Shown: positions 24,866-35,868 of the stretch, piece by piece
Layout: the number at the start of each line of letters is the position of its first letter
Numbering within the stretch: the stretch's first letter is position 1
NCBI GenBank assembly: GCA_003024785.1
Contig: PUQB01000074.1
Coordinates: 628,304 to 692,303 of the forward strand
DNA from: Selaginella tamariscina
Taxonomy: Eukaryota > Streptophyta > Lycopodiopsida > Selaginellales > Selaginellaceae
DNA length: 64,000 bases
Reading direction: 5' to 3'
Position numbers and translations under genes: made by a program
Notes under the pieces: generated by a model
Databases searched by the model: none
Seen by the model: only the letters and a program-made list of their open reading frames with translations
What the model was told of the DNA's origin: nothing

Positions 24866-25300
24866 AGACTGCCTTGACATTTCACATGAAATGTATCTAT
24901 TTCTGGATGAGGTGGTTGTGCAGTCTTTAGTGTAGGTGTTGAAAGTAGAGACTAATTTTCAATTACATATGACTCATAAAGAAGTGGAGCTTGTTAAAGT
25001 AATGACGGTTCTCTCTATGTGATTTCTCGATTCTTTTCTTTTTGTTTATATTAATTAAAGAATATGCCTATTTTGACAATCAAACAAACCAATTTAACTA
25101 CTCAACGTTTAAAAGTTTTATATTGGAATATTCGTATTCAATGAACGCGGCAAAATTTAAGGCTTAACAATACGGATTTATCAGGCATCATGTTACTTGT
25201 TTCCAGTAGTCACTGCTGGGGATGAATGCACTTGTTGCTAGCGTATATGCATATTTGTGTTATAAAGATTAAAAGGGTTGATTTGATATTTGTGGTGAAG
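24866..25300 (+). repeat. Downstream half of the duplicated segment, copy 1
   Basis: Matches copy 2 on both sides of the Ty3 insertion (37.97-38.14 kb and 43.02-43.29 kb). It contains the uninterrupted target AAAGAATATGCCTATTTTG near 25058-25076. Confidence 0.85.
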
Positions 25301-26214
25301 TAACAAAGGTATTTATTGTGCGTAGGAAATGTAAGTATATCTATGATGCATTAATATGTATATGTTATTCATACATCTACATAATATTATGTATTAATAA
25401 GATCCTCGACTAGCAAGGTTACCTTTAAAATTAAGAATATTACTCAGGACTTTCATTAAAAGGCTTAATAGTTTTGAAGGGGAGCAAAATATTCAGGTTT
25501 ACAGAGTTTTACATAAACACAAATGTGTGCCTAGATGCTGGATATACTTGCCCCCAAAGGGGTATATATATATATATATATATATATATTGGGGATCCCC
25601 CACCATTAGCTTAATTGACGTAATTTTTGAAATGAATGTTCACACCATCATGATTAAATTAAGTTTTAATCGCACTAATTTAAAAGTTCTAATTTTATAA
25701 TTTTCCATTCACACCAAAAATTAAACTTAATGGCTCTAATTGATCATTAACCCTTTTTCAACACAAAAAAGTTAGAAGTCCATTAGGCTTCAATGGGGTG
25801 GGTTACATTGGAGTGGGATGCCATGGAAATGAATGGTAAGTTCTAGCCTCTAATTGCATGTAAGCATTGCTTTCACTTTACATCAAGCCAGAAAAAAGCT
25901 TGTTCGTGATCAACAACCAAATTGGACTGGGGAAGAACTGGACCTACTGGTGAAGCTCAAGCTGTAGGAGAAGATCGAGACTGGATCCTCTAGAGAGAGA
26001 TAAAGCTCAACCATCATCGTGACTCCATTTCGTGAGCCAATAAATATCAACATAATACACAGATCTTCAACAACGAGCTTTGAGACTTGGTGGAGTGCTT
26101 GTTTGCTCTTCTAAAAAATAAGGATTCATTTTTTTTCCTTTCAGTTTTGATGATTTTTTTTGCTGTTTTCTTATAGATAAGTTTGGTCTCCTCAGGCAGG
26201 AGATGAAAATGTCA
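25301..26214. other. Gene-free stretch with TA microsatellite
   Basis: A TA run (25563-25589) is bracketed by CCCCAAAGGGG on one side and GGGGATCCCC on the other. No gene seen. Confidence 0.55.
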
Positions 26215-26570
26215 CCAGAGATTGCTACGGATGCAAGGTGAGGGAGGTGTCTGGCACCTCTTGCACTATGGATGTACAATTGGCATTTTGTTGCATTTTG
26301 CACTTTGGAGATGCAGAAGACTCTTGGCACATTTGCCTTTCTCTTTCTTCACAATTGAGAATATTCTATTATACTTTGAAATACTCTTTTTATCATTATA
26401 GTGGTTATGTGCATGTGCGTTGCTATGCACTTATAATGTATATAATTAATATGTTATGCTTTTAAAATTCTTTTATATTGTATATGGTATAAAGAATATT
26501 TTATATATATTAAATATAGAATATATACCCTCAATGTTTACATGTAACCCTAAAATATTTATTACATATA
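26215..26570 (-). repeat. Dispersed repeat, copy B (inverted partner of 10.82-11.13 kb)
   Basis: Reverse complement of the 10.8-11.1 kb repeat, about 80% similar by eye. The 75-codon open frame here is part of the repeat. Confidence 0.65.
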
Positions 26571-27320
26571 TGTATGTTGTAACTAAAATGGACACGTATA
26601 TCGTCCCATTTCTTAATAATTAGCAATTTTAATTATTTAATTATTATTTTTAATATTAAAAGAATATTTTTTAAATATATATCTAAAGATAAAAATTTTT
26701 AAAAATATTCTATTTTGTAATAGACTCTTTAATAAATTATAGCATTTATGGACTAAAAATTAATAACATTATAAAGTATAAGGTATTAAATTATATATAA
26801 TTATATTTAAGATTGTATAGGCCTAATATAAAAATTAGAAAGAGCATAAGAGGTACAATATATAAATATTGATGTTGTTATTAAAATATTAATATTTAAA
26901 TATAACATTAATTAAAAATTTGTACTAGTGTAATAATATATAAATATATACAAATCCTATAATAATATAGTTAATCTTCCATATCTTTTTATAAATTTAT
27001 ATAGTTAATAAACAATTTGGTACTATTATTAAAGAATTTATTATAATTATAAATATTAAATATACAATATTTTATAATTTTGTAATTGTTATTAGTTTTT
27101 GAAGATCTTTGTAACAATCAAATTATGCTTTAGGTTTTTTTTTATTCCTTTGTTGAACAAAGTGTTGGGTTTGCACTTTCACATCACTATTGACTTTTAT
27201 GTCGTATGTACTCAGTAATGTCATTTTAATCTCCTTTCGCTACCTTGTTTTAGGCCAAAAAGGGTGTTATAATTTTATACTTGTGACAGTAGGCCCTTTT
27301 AACTCTCAAATCATAATCTC
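26571..27320. other. AT-rich gene-free stretch
   Basis: Nothing recognised. Confidence 0.5.
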
Positions 27321-27707
27321 TTAATAGTCGACCATGCTTATATAGTTCTGAATACCAGTTGCCTTATCAAAAATCTTTTGTATCGATTTTTGAATCCATG
27401 TCACATATTTTTTAATGTTATCAATAATAACTTCTTGTTTCTTGAGTTGAGCACTTAATGAAATAGGGTGTAATTGTCCTTTTAGGATAAGTGGTTTTCC
27501 ATCTTCTCTACTTTTGAAGAGCATTAAGCCCCTTTCGGTAACCACTCTTACTCTGATGGTTATAACTTGTTCTGCATAATAGGTTATACCATCTCTTACG
27601 GAGAAAAAGAATTGTAACGACACAAGGTGACTAACTAAAGAATTACTCATCTCTTTTATATATTCCTTGAGAAATTTTTTGAAATCTATCACCTCAGTCA
27701 CAAGCAA
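27321..27707 (-). CDS. Hypothetical protein, 128 codons, isolated
   Basis: An open frame with coding-like amphipathic helices (LKKQEVIIDNIKKYVTWIQK, KSIQKIFDKATG) and beta-like stretches (EQVITIRVRVVTERGL). It stands out in surrounding AT-rich non-coding DNA. Upstream on the minus strand (about 27.73-27.83 kb) further coding-like sequence may exist out of frame, so this may be one exon or fragment. I do not recognise it. Confidence 0.3.
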   Translation of the reverse strand: MLVTEVIDFKKFLKEYIKEMSNSLVSHLVSLQFFFSVRDGITYYAEQVITIRVRVVTERGLMLFKSREDGKPLILKGQLHPISLSAQLKKQEVIIDNIKKYVTWIQKSIQKIFDKATGIQNYISMVDY

Positions 27708-27913
27708 AACACTTTTTTTTAGAGATGTAATTTTTAAAAAAATCCATCATATACAGTAATGTAAGTGCACTTGTCCTTTTTATAAAGTTGAAGACCTTGC
27801 TGAAGAATGCATCGATATCTTCATGAGTGTGATTAACCATAAAAAAACTGAACATATTGTCTCAAACACACGTTTAACAACAAGCATTAACAAGTATGCT
27901 AGTACATATTTAG

Positions 27914-27999
27914 AAAATAAAAGTAAGTATGAGCTTGAGAAATCCTTAGGTAAATCATTTTAGTTAAGGATTTCTCAAGCTCATACTTACTTTTATTTT
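27914..27999. repeat. Perfect 35-bp inverted repeat with 16-base loop
   Basis: The left arm 27914-27948 and right arm 27965-27999 are exact reverse complements, separated by 16 bases. The transcript would fold into an 86-nt near-ideal hairpin on either strand. It could be a young MITE-like palindrome or a small-RNA precursor. Confidence 0.9.
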
Positions 28000-30110
28000 T
28001 ACTTACTTACTTATTGTTCTTGCCTGCACAATTATCCATCTGTAAAGGTAAATGACTAGGAAGCTTATTTGATGTTAACATGTATGCAATTAAGAAGAAG
28101 CTATACTCTCTTTAGTACAGGATTTTGTATTATATACATGTGTGTGTAGTATGTGTCATATGCGAGTGAAGCATACAAATATGTACACTTAAACATAATC
28201 AAGCCAGATATTATATAATGCAACCAATATTGATTAACTTAATTTATGAAATAATAAAATGTTGAGCAGCTTCTGGATCCAAGCAGAGAGATGCAAAATT
28301 TATCAACAAAGCATCTGTTTCATCCTCAGGAAGCCATCTCCACCGTCCAACTAGTTATATATATGTGTGTACATACATTCATACATAAACATACATATAA
28401 ATACAATTTATATTTATATATTTATCATGTTATTATACACACGCAACATTTATATTTATTTTATCTTGATAAGTTAGCATGCCTTGCGAATCATGGTACT
28501 CTTGTTATACATAATATTCTTGTTATTTAAAACTCTTAAAATATTATAGAGAATAAACTATGAATTTATTGTTTCACAATTAGTTACTCAAAACAAAAAC
28601 ATGTATAATTATAAGTTTTGACTGAGCTGACAAATTTCATATTAGTTAATAATAGGTAGCTGTAAACTGTATAACATTAATTATGAAATAGTTTAATTCA
28701 TTTTATATGCCATATTAGTTTTAGATTATTGATTTGTAAGTATTTGTGAACAAAGGACTTTAACCTCTTCTGAACTTTATTTTTCAATTATAGCACAACG
28801 ATTTTTAAAATTTGAACTGATAGAAAAAATAATAAACTTAAGAGGCATATGATGAGGAGCATTTAAAAATTACAGTTAACCTGTACTTAAATTGATATAC
28901 ATAAAACTAATCATAAATTTAACAATGCTATGCATAAGCCGATAGTCTAAAGCCTAAGGCTTGTATGTCCTCAAATACAGTGATATATGCCACAGTAAAA
29001 AAATGTTACGAATTAGTAATTAAATTAGATTAATAATTAAACATTTCCGTAGCATTTTTTCACTACGGATTTAATCACTGCTCAAATATATCATGCGCAC
29101 ATATATATACACAAGATAAATTTTAAGATGGTATTCTCTAGAATATATCAACAATATTCGTTCTGATTTTAAACTTCATTGTACACGCGTATGTATGTTA
29201 TACATACATATTATTTACACATCCCTACTTATTTAGTTCAGTTAAGAAAAAAACATAAGAGTCTTGCATTTCTCTGTTCTGCCTATTCACTAACCTCTAG
29301 TTGTATTGTTGTGGATACACTTATAGTAAGTACCCTCCGCATTATTTGTCAACACACAAGTCTATATATACATATTCACACATGGATACACAAATATACA
29401 TTGCAGAGATACGTTAACAGATACAAGTGTGTATGTGCACAAGTATAATTTGGAAGCTTTGAAAGGAAGACATTGCAGCTTATGGGTTATACAGCCTAAT
29501 CACAATCAATAAACTTTATTAATTGCATTTTGAAGGTAAATGCATAAGCCGTGGGTCTTATTAAATTGAATTATTTCGATTTAAATTTAAGTTTATTTTA
29601 GATGAATTTATAATGATGAGTTTTATCACGTGTCATGACAGTATAACCATTGATTGGAAACTATTAGCGTACTAAAGAGGATTTGTATTCTAACAATATT
29701 TTTGCTTTAAAAAAAATTATTAATATCCAAAAATAAGGTAGTTTTTATTTATTTATTTTTATTCCTTAAAATAGATTTATATGATTATTGTATTAAGAGA
29801 AAATTTGAAAACTGTTGCTTGTTCGAATTTATCAATTTATAATTAATTAATCTTTTTATAAACTTACATCGTTAACAATTTCATTATTTTTAATAATAAT
29901 TACATGCTCACATAATCCGCTCATTGGCTTCCAAATATATACATTAAAAACACAATACGCACGCATGCATACTATGCCTGTAGTCATTCTCCACACGTAC
30001 GAAAATCACCCTTGTATATCAGCTTCACAGGGCGTATGTAGTACAGCCTGGGTTTCTAACAATAAACTTCTGCCTGCATAGATACAACAACGTGTTCACA
30101 CACACAACAC
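28000..30110. other. Gene-free stretch; first copy of a local repeat
   Basis: 28110-28220 carries the phrase ATACTCTCTTTACTACAGG-like to ATAATCAAGCCAGA that recurs at about 30.92-31.07 and 32.34-32.49 kb. Microsatellite-derived open frames only. Confidence 0.5.
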
Positions 30111-30199
30111 TCACACAGACACCCAGGTGCTAACACACGTACAACAACAAATCAATACATGCAGGACATACATACATGTAGAACAAATGGCATTGGTTA

Positions 30200-30395
30200 C
30201 ACAATCTAAGTGGTGTCTCTGGATCCCAACACACACGCACACGTCGTTATGCGATGACCATGTGTCATCTATTGTATGTTTGGCTGTATATATAAACGTG
30301 TGTGCATTATGCGTGTATACCTGGTGCATTCGTAAAGGGCAAGCCATGAAGTATCGAGGGAGGAGAGTGGCAAAGACATTTACTGAATTCATACT
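30200..30395 (-). pseudogene. Fragment of the F-box gene at 32.9 kb
   Basis: The block near 30310-30370 matches 32905-32965 (same orientation), covering the end of the F-box region. Adjacent 30262-30300 matches the reverse complement of 33085-33140, so the fragment is rearranged internally. It is followed by the same flanking repeats (30.54-31.1 kb) that precede the main F-box copy. Confidence 0.55.
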
Positions 30396-30539
30396 TCATA
30401 ATTTATACAAAACTGAGATACTTAGGCAAGAGTGATTGTGTCACGCCATCATCCTGCTTTAATCTCTAAGTAGTGTGTGTCTCTTTGAATATATATATTA
30501 TATGTACATGTGTGTGGTCAATGTTGCTTCTCCCTCAAC

Positions 30540-31110
30540 AATAAATGTCTGCATATATGTAACAATAGTAAGTAAAATCTTTTAGTAATGTATATAATAA
30601 GAATATCAAACGTAAATAATAAAATTTTTATATGGTCATCTGTAAACTATCATAACGGAAAATATATATAAAAATGTAGCATAACAAGAAGTAAAATCTT
30701 TTTAATTAAGTAGATGTATAATATCCAGTAATATATGTCTGTTTAGAATTTTGTACGGTTATAATGCAAAAAAAATTAAAATAAATAAATCAATATATAT
30801 GTATAACAATATGTAATTATATTTAAATTTTTTAAAGTTTAATACTTTCATTAATATCATGAAACTTTGGCTCGCTAAAGGGATTGCAGTTAGACTTAAA
30901 ATAACGTGTATGTAGTTACTCTCTTTACTACAGCATTTTGTATTACATATGTGTAATTAATATATGCATATGTCATATACACAATAGGCGGAAGTATGTG
31001 TGTCATATGGAGTGAAGCATAAAAAACGTACACTTAAAACATAATCAAGCCAGAACATTGTATAAGGATGTCCTATAGTCTGATTAAATTAATATGAAAT
31101 AATACAAATG
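30540..31110 (+). repeat. Local segmental repeat, copy related to 32.05-32.50 kb
   Basis: Shares CTCAACAA.., AGTAAGTAAAATCTTTTA.., CTCGCTAAAGGGATTGCA and the CTCTCTTTACTACAG to AAGCCAG phrase, in the same order, with 32.05-32.50 kb. A tandem-like duplication with divergence. Confidence 0.65.
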
Positions 31111-31726
31111 TTGAAGATAAAGTGCAGATTTAACTAAGCTGTAAATTAATTATAATTACTATATATTTTAGCTCCAGTAATGGTCTAAAGATAACATTTG
31201 TGTGTGTGTGTGTGTGTTTGCATATTGTATACATAGTTATATATGTACACATACCTGTGCATCAATGTATGTATAACACAAAACTTGCCTATACCAAGGA
31301 ATAATATAAATACACATTGTGAAAGAAAAGGTACATTGCATATACACATGGATATATATATATCACAAAGATAAATATGTTTTATGTACATAATTTAAAT
31401 CATATCTATATATATATAAACAATATATGTAAATATCCACGCATAAGATACAAAATACATATACTATTTATCTGTTTAGATGCAATTTAAAACATTAAGT
31501 TATTGAATTGTAAAACAGTTACATGGAATTTTGTTTTAAATTTAAATTTTAAAAAAATAAAATAAAAATAAACTTATGATATACAAGATGAAGTCTAAAA
31601 TATAGTTAATGTAACCATTTAAAATTTAAAAACAAAATGAACTTCAAGCTCATTTGCTAACTTTCTTTTAAAGCCTTGCATCTTCCTTGATTGTACAAAC
31701 TTAAACTATAATGATATAATGAGCAC

Positions 31727-31730
<4 letters not shown>

Positions 31731-31808
<78 letters not shown>
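31731..31808. repeat. Compound (TC)n(TA)n microsatellite
   Basis: About 21 TC units switching directly to about 17 TA units. Confidence 0.95.
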
Positions 31809-31814
<6 letters not shown>

Positions 31815-32049
31815 TATACATATTCTCTACATACAGGCACAGTCACAAGCAGACACGCTCACTCACACCAAATATTAGATAGACCAAGTGTTAGACGTTT
31901 AATTTAATAAGATTAATCAATTTAATAAGATTAATTTTTAAACTGTTATATACATGTAAATAAAATCCAAATAAATTAAAATACTGAATAAATACATGCT
32001 ACTTAAAAAAGTATTGCCTGTAATTCTGTTTAGGTACGTTATATTTGTG

Positions 32050-32500
32050 TGTGTGTGTGCAACTCCTCAACAACGTTTGTGGATACAAACATAATACAAA
32101 AGTAAGTAAAATCTTTTATTAATCACCCAGAAACGTATATAAGAATTTCAAATATAACTATGTAAATAAAACCATAACGTAAAATAAATATAAAAATGTA
32201 TCTTTTTCAAAACAATATGTATATTTAAAAAGTTTGAAGTTTAATACTTCCAATAATATCACAAAAATAACTGAAGCTTTAGCCTCGCTAAAGGGATTGC
32301 AATTAGAATTAAAATAACATGTACTTTGAGAAGCTATACTCTCTTTACTACAGGATTTTCTATTATATGTGTGTGTGTGTGCACGCGCGCGTGCGCGTGT
32401 GCGTAATTAATATATACATATGTCATACACACAATAGGCGTAAGTATGGTCATGTGTGAGTAAAGCATACAAACACGATGTCCTATATTGATTAACGAAC
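32050..32500 (+). repeat. Local segmental repeat, second copy, with CG-rich palindrome
   Basis: Partner of 30.54-31.11 kb. It contains a 37-base alternating purine-pyrimidine tract (about 32369-32405) whose core GCACGCGCGCGTGC (32381-32394) is a perfect palindrome. Confidence 0.7.
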
Positions 32501-32750
32501 ATACGAGGCTTTGTAAGGAAGCCGCATGCTCAATGTATGTTTATTTTATTTAACATTACATAATAAACTTATAATTATAAATTATATATATAAATAATTA
32601 TAAGTCTACATTGTGTATTAAAGTAACTTCATTATTTCTTCTTTTATTTATTTCCAAATTTTAAACATTGTCATATAATACACATAATTGCAAAGAATGA
32701 ACCAAATTACTGGATATGAAATAGAATCTGATACATAAAATATCATAGAG

Positions 32751-33209
32751 TTACATCAATTTCTTAAAAACGTCAGTATTCTTTAGCATAACAACGTTCA
32801 TATTAATACTCCAAGGATGCATAACGAACAAGAATATCCGGTACAAGTTTATGAAGAGTAAAGAAACAGAAGCAGCAAGAACAAGCAGAACACAGCCCAC
32901 GTGTGTGTACCTGGTGCATTTGTGAAGGGCAAGCCATGAAGTGTCGAGGGAGGCAGAGTGGAAAAGGACAGCAGGGAAACCTGTGATTAGGTCTCTCCAC
33001 GACTTGCAAACTGCAGTGCATTGGACGAGCGTGGACAGTGGGAGGCGAGACAGAATGAGAAATTCCACGTCATTAGCGTTACATGCCAACACACGCACAC
33101 ACAAGTTCATATATACAGCCAAACATACAATAGATAACACGGGGTTTGATGTGTATGTTATGTTTGGGCCACTTAGATACATGTGTAAGGGTTTATGACG
33201 TTGTATCAC
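32751..33209 (-). CDS. F-box protein fragment
   Basis: F-box proteins are substrate receptors of SCF ubiquitin ligases, binding SKP1 through the F-box. The frame contains about residues 45-97 (33077-32919): DVEFLILSRLPLSTLVQCTA, then VCKSWRDLITGFPAVLF, a good F-box with the usual L-P..L..C..VCK.WR pattern. Behind it the frame runs into AT-rich sequence with hydrophobic residues that do not look like a kelch or LRR tail, so an exon probably ends near 32915. The sequence before the F-box includes a microsatellite and is probably intron or 5' UTR. It is truncated or rearranged: the candidate C-terminal exon lies upstream, not downstream. Confidence 0.6.
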   Translation of the reverse strand: MIQRHKPLHMYLSGPNITYTSNPVLSIVCLAVYMNLCVRVLACNANDVEFLILSRLPLSTLVQCTAVCKSWRDLITGFPAVLFHSASLDTSWLALHKCTRYTHVGCVLLVLAASVSLLFINLYRIFLFVMHPWSINMNVVMLKNTDVFKKLM

Positions 33210-33260
33210 TTACATAATCTTTATAATCACCAGATACATAGCCGAGTACACAACTATATA

Positions 33261-33305
<45 letters not shown>
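33261..33305. repeat. (CT)n(CA)n microsatellite
   Basis: Ten CT units followed by about 12 CA units. Confidence 0.95.
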
Positions 33306-33340
33306 GCCGCACGCATTAATTAAGCTTGGTGTTTTAAGTT

Positions 33341-33904
33341 TTAACTAGGCCAAAGGACTGCTTGACCGTATACAGCCCAGCATCTAACAGGTGGTTCAAC
33401 CTCCACGTGCCACCAGCTCAGTAGGCCACATCTGCTGCGCAGTAGGCAGTATACAATCCCATTATTGGTACTTACTGCTCGGTATACAATTCCATTACGC
33501 AAATCTGCTGTTTCCTCCTTTGAGATCTTAAATGGAAGAGGATCGACGGGTATGGAGTCATAGCGGACCTGCTTCAAGGTGGGGATCCACTTGGGAAATA
33601 TGGGTATGGGATTCTGGAGAGAGATCCTTAAGAAGACACAGGCACGCGTAGACGTAATCACTGGTGGAAGGGGATTGTTGAGATGTGCTCCACTCTTGTC
33701 GGTGAGGACATGTTTTATGCACTCCGTACCAAGGATTCTTGTGAAGTACGGAACTAGACGAGATTCGTGGGAGATAATACAGGACTCCCTCCCATGTCTG
33801 GAGATGTTCTGCATTCTGTGGAAACGAAGGTATAATGTGTAGGTTCTTCCCAACTTGCTGGAGCTTTGTGGGAAGTTAATAGTGGCTTGTCTAAGGTCAC
33901 ACAT
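33341..33904 (-). pseudogene. Possible F-box protein C-terminal exon, low certainty
   Basis: A 187-codon open frame with segments such as FPKWIPTLKQVRYDSIPVDP and NGIVYCLLRSRCGLLSW, which resemble the beta-propeller-like tails of plant F-box proteins. It precedes the F-box exon on the same strand, the wrong order for a single gene. It is either a separate gene's 3' exon or a rearranged piece. I cannot identify it firmly; the opposite strand also has an 87-codon frame. Confidence 0.3.
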
Positions 33905-34059
33905 TCACACACACACATGTATGGATCTATAAGTAAATATACACACACATTAACCAACAGGGAAGAAGTGGATGCGTTGGGTGGGGATTGGAAGGTGACA
34001 GAGGCTGGCAAGAATTAGGGTTCATGCCGGAACGAATGTGAGAAGGTGTGTGCAAGGAG

Positions 34060-34780
34060 ATTAAGGAAGCATGAGACAACTCCAAGCCTTTCTGAATGAA
34101 TTCCCTGATGTTGTCCCGTTTAAGGTTCTTAACGATGTATTACATGCTAAAGTTATAATTTAATATAATGAAATAATTAAATTAGTGGTAATGGCACTAG
34201 TGTACCTTACTGGGAATGCAACTGTTAGATGCACATGACAGAAGAACCTTAATGTCTTTATTATCGGTTATATACACTTCTGAAATCTTGGAAGACGACT
34301 ATGGCTTCTCACCTTCCGGTATTTTATAATACATTTTATTTATGAATAATTGATTAAATAAAATTTTAAATGTTTACAGGTAGCAGGGAGCTATATTGAG
34401 CATATAAAGTCATTCCCGTTCACCGGAGGCTTTCGGCTTGCATGAGAATGCAGATATTACAAAAGACCAACAAGAAACTGATCTACTATTGTCCTCAATC
34501 CTATCTACACAGGTATACATATGTGCATGCGCGCGCGTGGTGTGTATGTAATTATGTATTTGTATGTTTGTATGTATGTCGTATACACACGTATAATTAC
34601 ATGTACACGTACTAATGTGGATAACCGAGTAGCACATCAAGTGGTGCGGAAAAGAGGGGTGTTTTAGCTACAACAGGGCATTCTTCAAATTTCTTGTTTA
34701 TTGTTGAGTTGCCTACTGATCAGTCACCGGAATATTGGATACGAAGGGGTGTTGCAATGCTCCTACAGCTGAGCGACTAG
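34060..34780 (+). pseudogene. Axonemal dynein heavy chain, 3'-terminal exons only
   Basis: Motor subunit of flagellar dynein arms. Four exons of the C-terminal end are visible. About 34060-34130 reads MRQLQAFLNEFP..VPFK. 34201-34318 reads DAHDRRTLMSLLSVIY and EILEDDYGFSPSG. About 34388-34512 reads YIEHIKSFPF, then FGLHENADITKDQQETDLLL, the hallmark segment near the end of dynein heavy chains. About 34622-34780 reads RGVLATTGHSSNFLFIVELP and WIRRGVAMLLQLSD, then TAG, matching the family's typical final residues. A short frame break precedes the hallmark segment. A full heavy chain exceeds 4,000 residues, and no further exons are visible upstream in this window, where an F-box locus sits instead. 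This looks like a truncated 3' copy, unless very long introns hide the rest. Confidence 0.85.
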
Positions 34781-35063
34781 TTTTGTATATGTATGTGTGT
34801 ATACACCATACCTCTTTTGTGTGTGTGTGTTCAAGAAATATGTCTTTGATATACACAAACATATCTGATAAGAGAAACGTTCATATATAACTCAGAAGTA
34901 CACCAAGTAAATGTGTATATGTTACCGGGAACTCACTGTGTCTTAAACAGGTAATGTGCTGGATACAATGTGGCTCTAGTTTAATTGTATATAATTCTTG
35001 TGCAAACATGCATAAGTAAAATATTTTCTGTTGTACTCACTTGTAAATACGATCCATTCTAAC

Positions 35064-35101
<38 letters not shown>

Positions 35102-35868
35102 GCACGCACACATCTACATACCTGAATGAATAACTGAGTCTTTGTACACTCACATATATACATAACTTCATACACACACATACACACATAATATAACTTC
35201 ATCTGTGTGTATATGAATAGTAGTTGAATTCTATAAAAGGTGTTTATAAATGCATTCAAATTTTTAAATTTAAAAGCTGTTTGGAAGATATTTTAAGATC
35301 TACAAGACATATTCTATACTGTATCAATTTATAGAAATTTTATTTTATTATTTGGATATAGCGACGGCTGTTTAGATAATTTGCATTTTGTTGTTCCATA
35401 TTTTTCATAGTTTCTTTTAAAAGAATTTGTTCCAATGCAGATGTTAGAAAATTGGAACATGGTAATAACTAAATAGACTGTCTTAATCAATCTCTTTAAC
35501 ACCTACTTATCATAAATATAAACAAAACACATACACACCCACGCCCTATACATTTGTTAAGAGTTTATAGTACAAGTCAATAGCAAAAAAAATTTATAAA
35601 TTTGAAACACATGTAGAATTAAAAACTGAATCTAACCTTATAACATATAAAGATAAATATATATGTTTATAAATATTTTTAAGAAAATGCCTTCAGGCAC
35701 AATATATTTGCCATATTTAAATCTATTAATTGAATCATCATATTCATGCCCAGATTTCTTCATTACCTATGTGCAAATCCGAATACAGTAAGTTTAAATC
35801 ATTTTCCTATATGTTGTGTGCGTGTGTGTGTCTATGTGTGTTAACTAGGTTAGGGTTTTGTGTGTGTG
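34781..35868. other. Gene-free stretch with CT/CA microsatellite
   Basis: A CT/CA run lies at about 35061-35108. AT-rich, no gene seen, up to the CR copy 2 start. Confidence 0.6.

Noticed and set aside
33579..33842. Plus-strand frame before the dynein exons as an upstream dynein heavy chain exon
   Set aside because: No similarity to dynein heavy chain motifs; the minus strand gives a more F-box-like reading.
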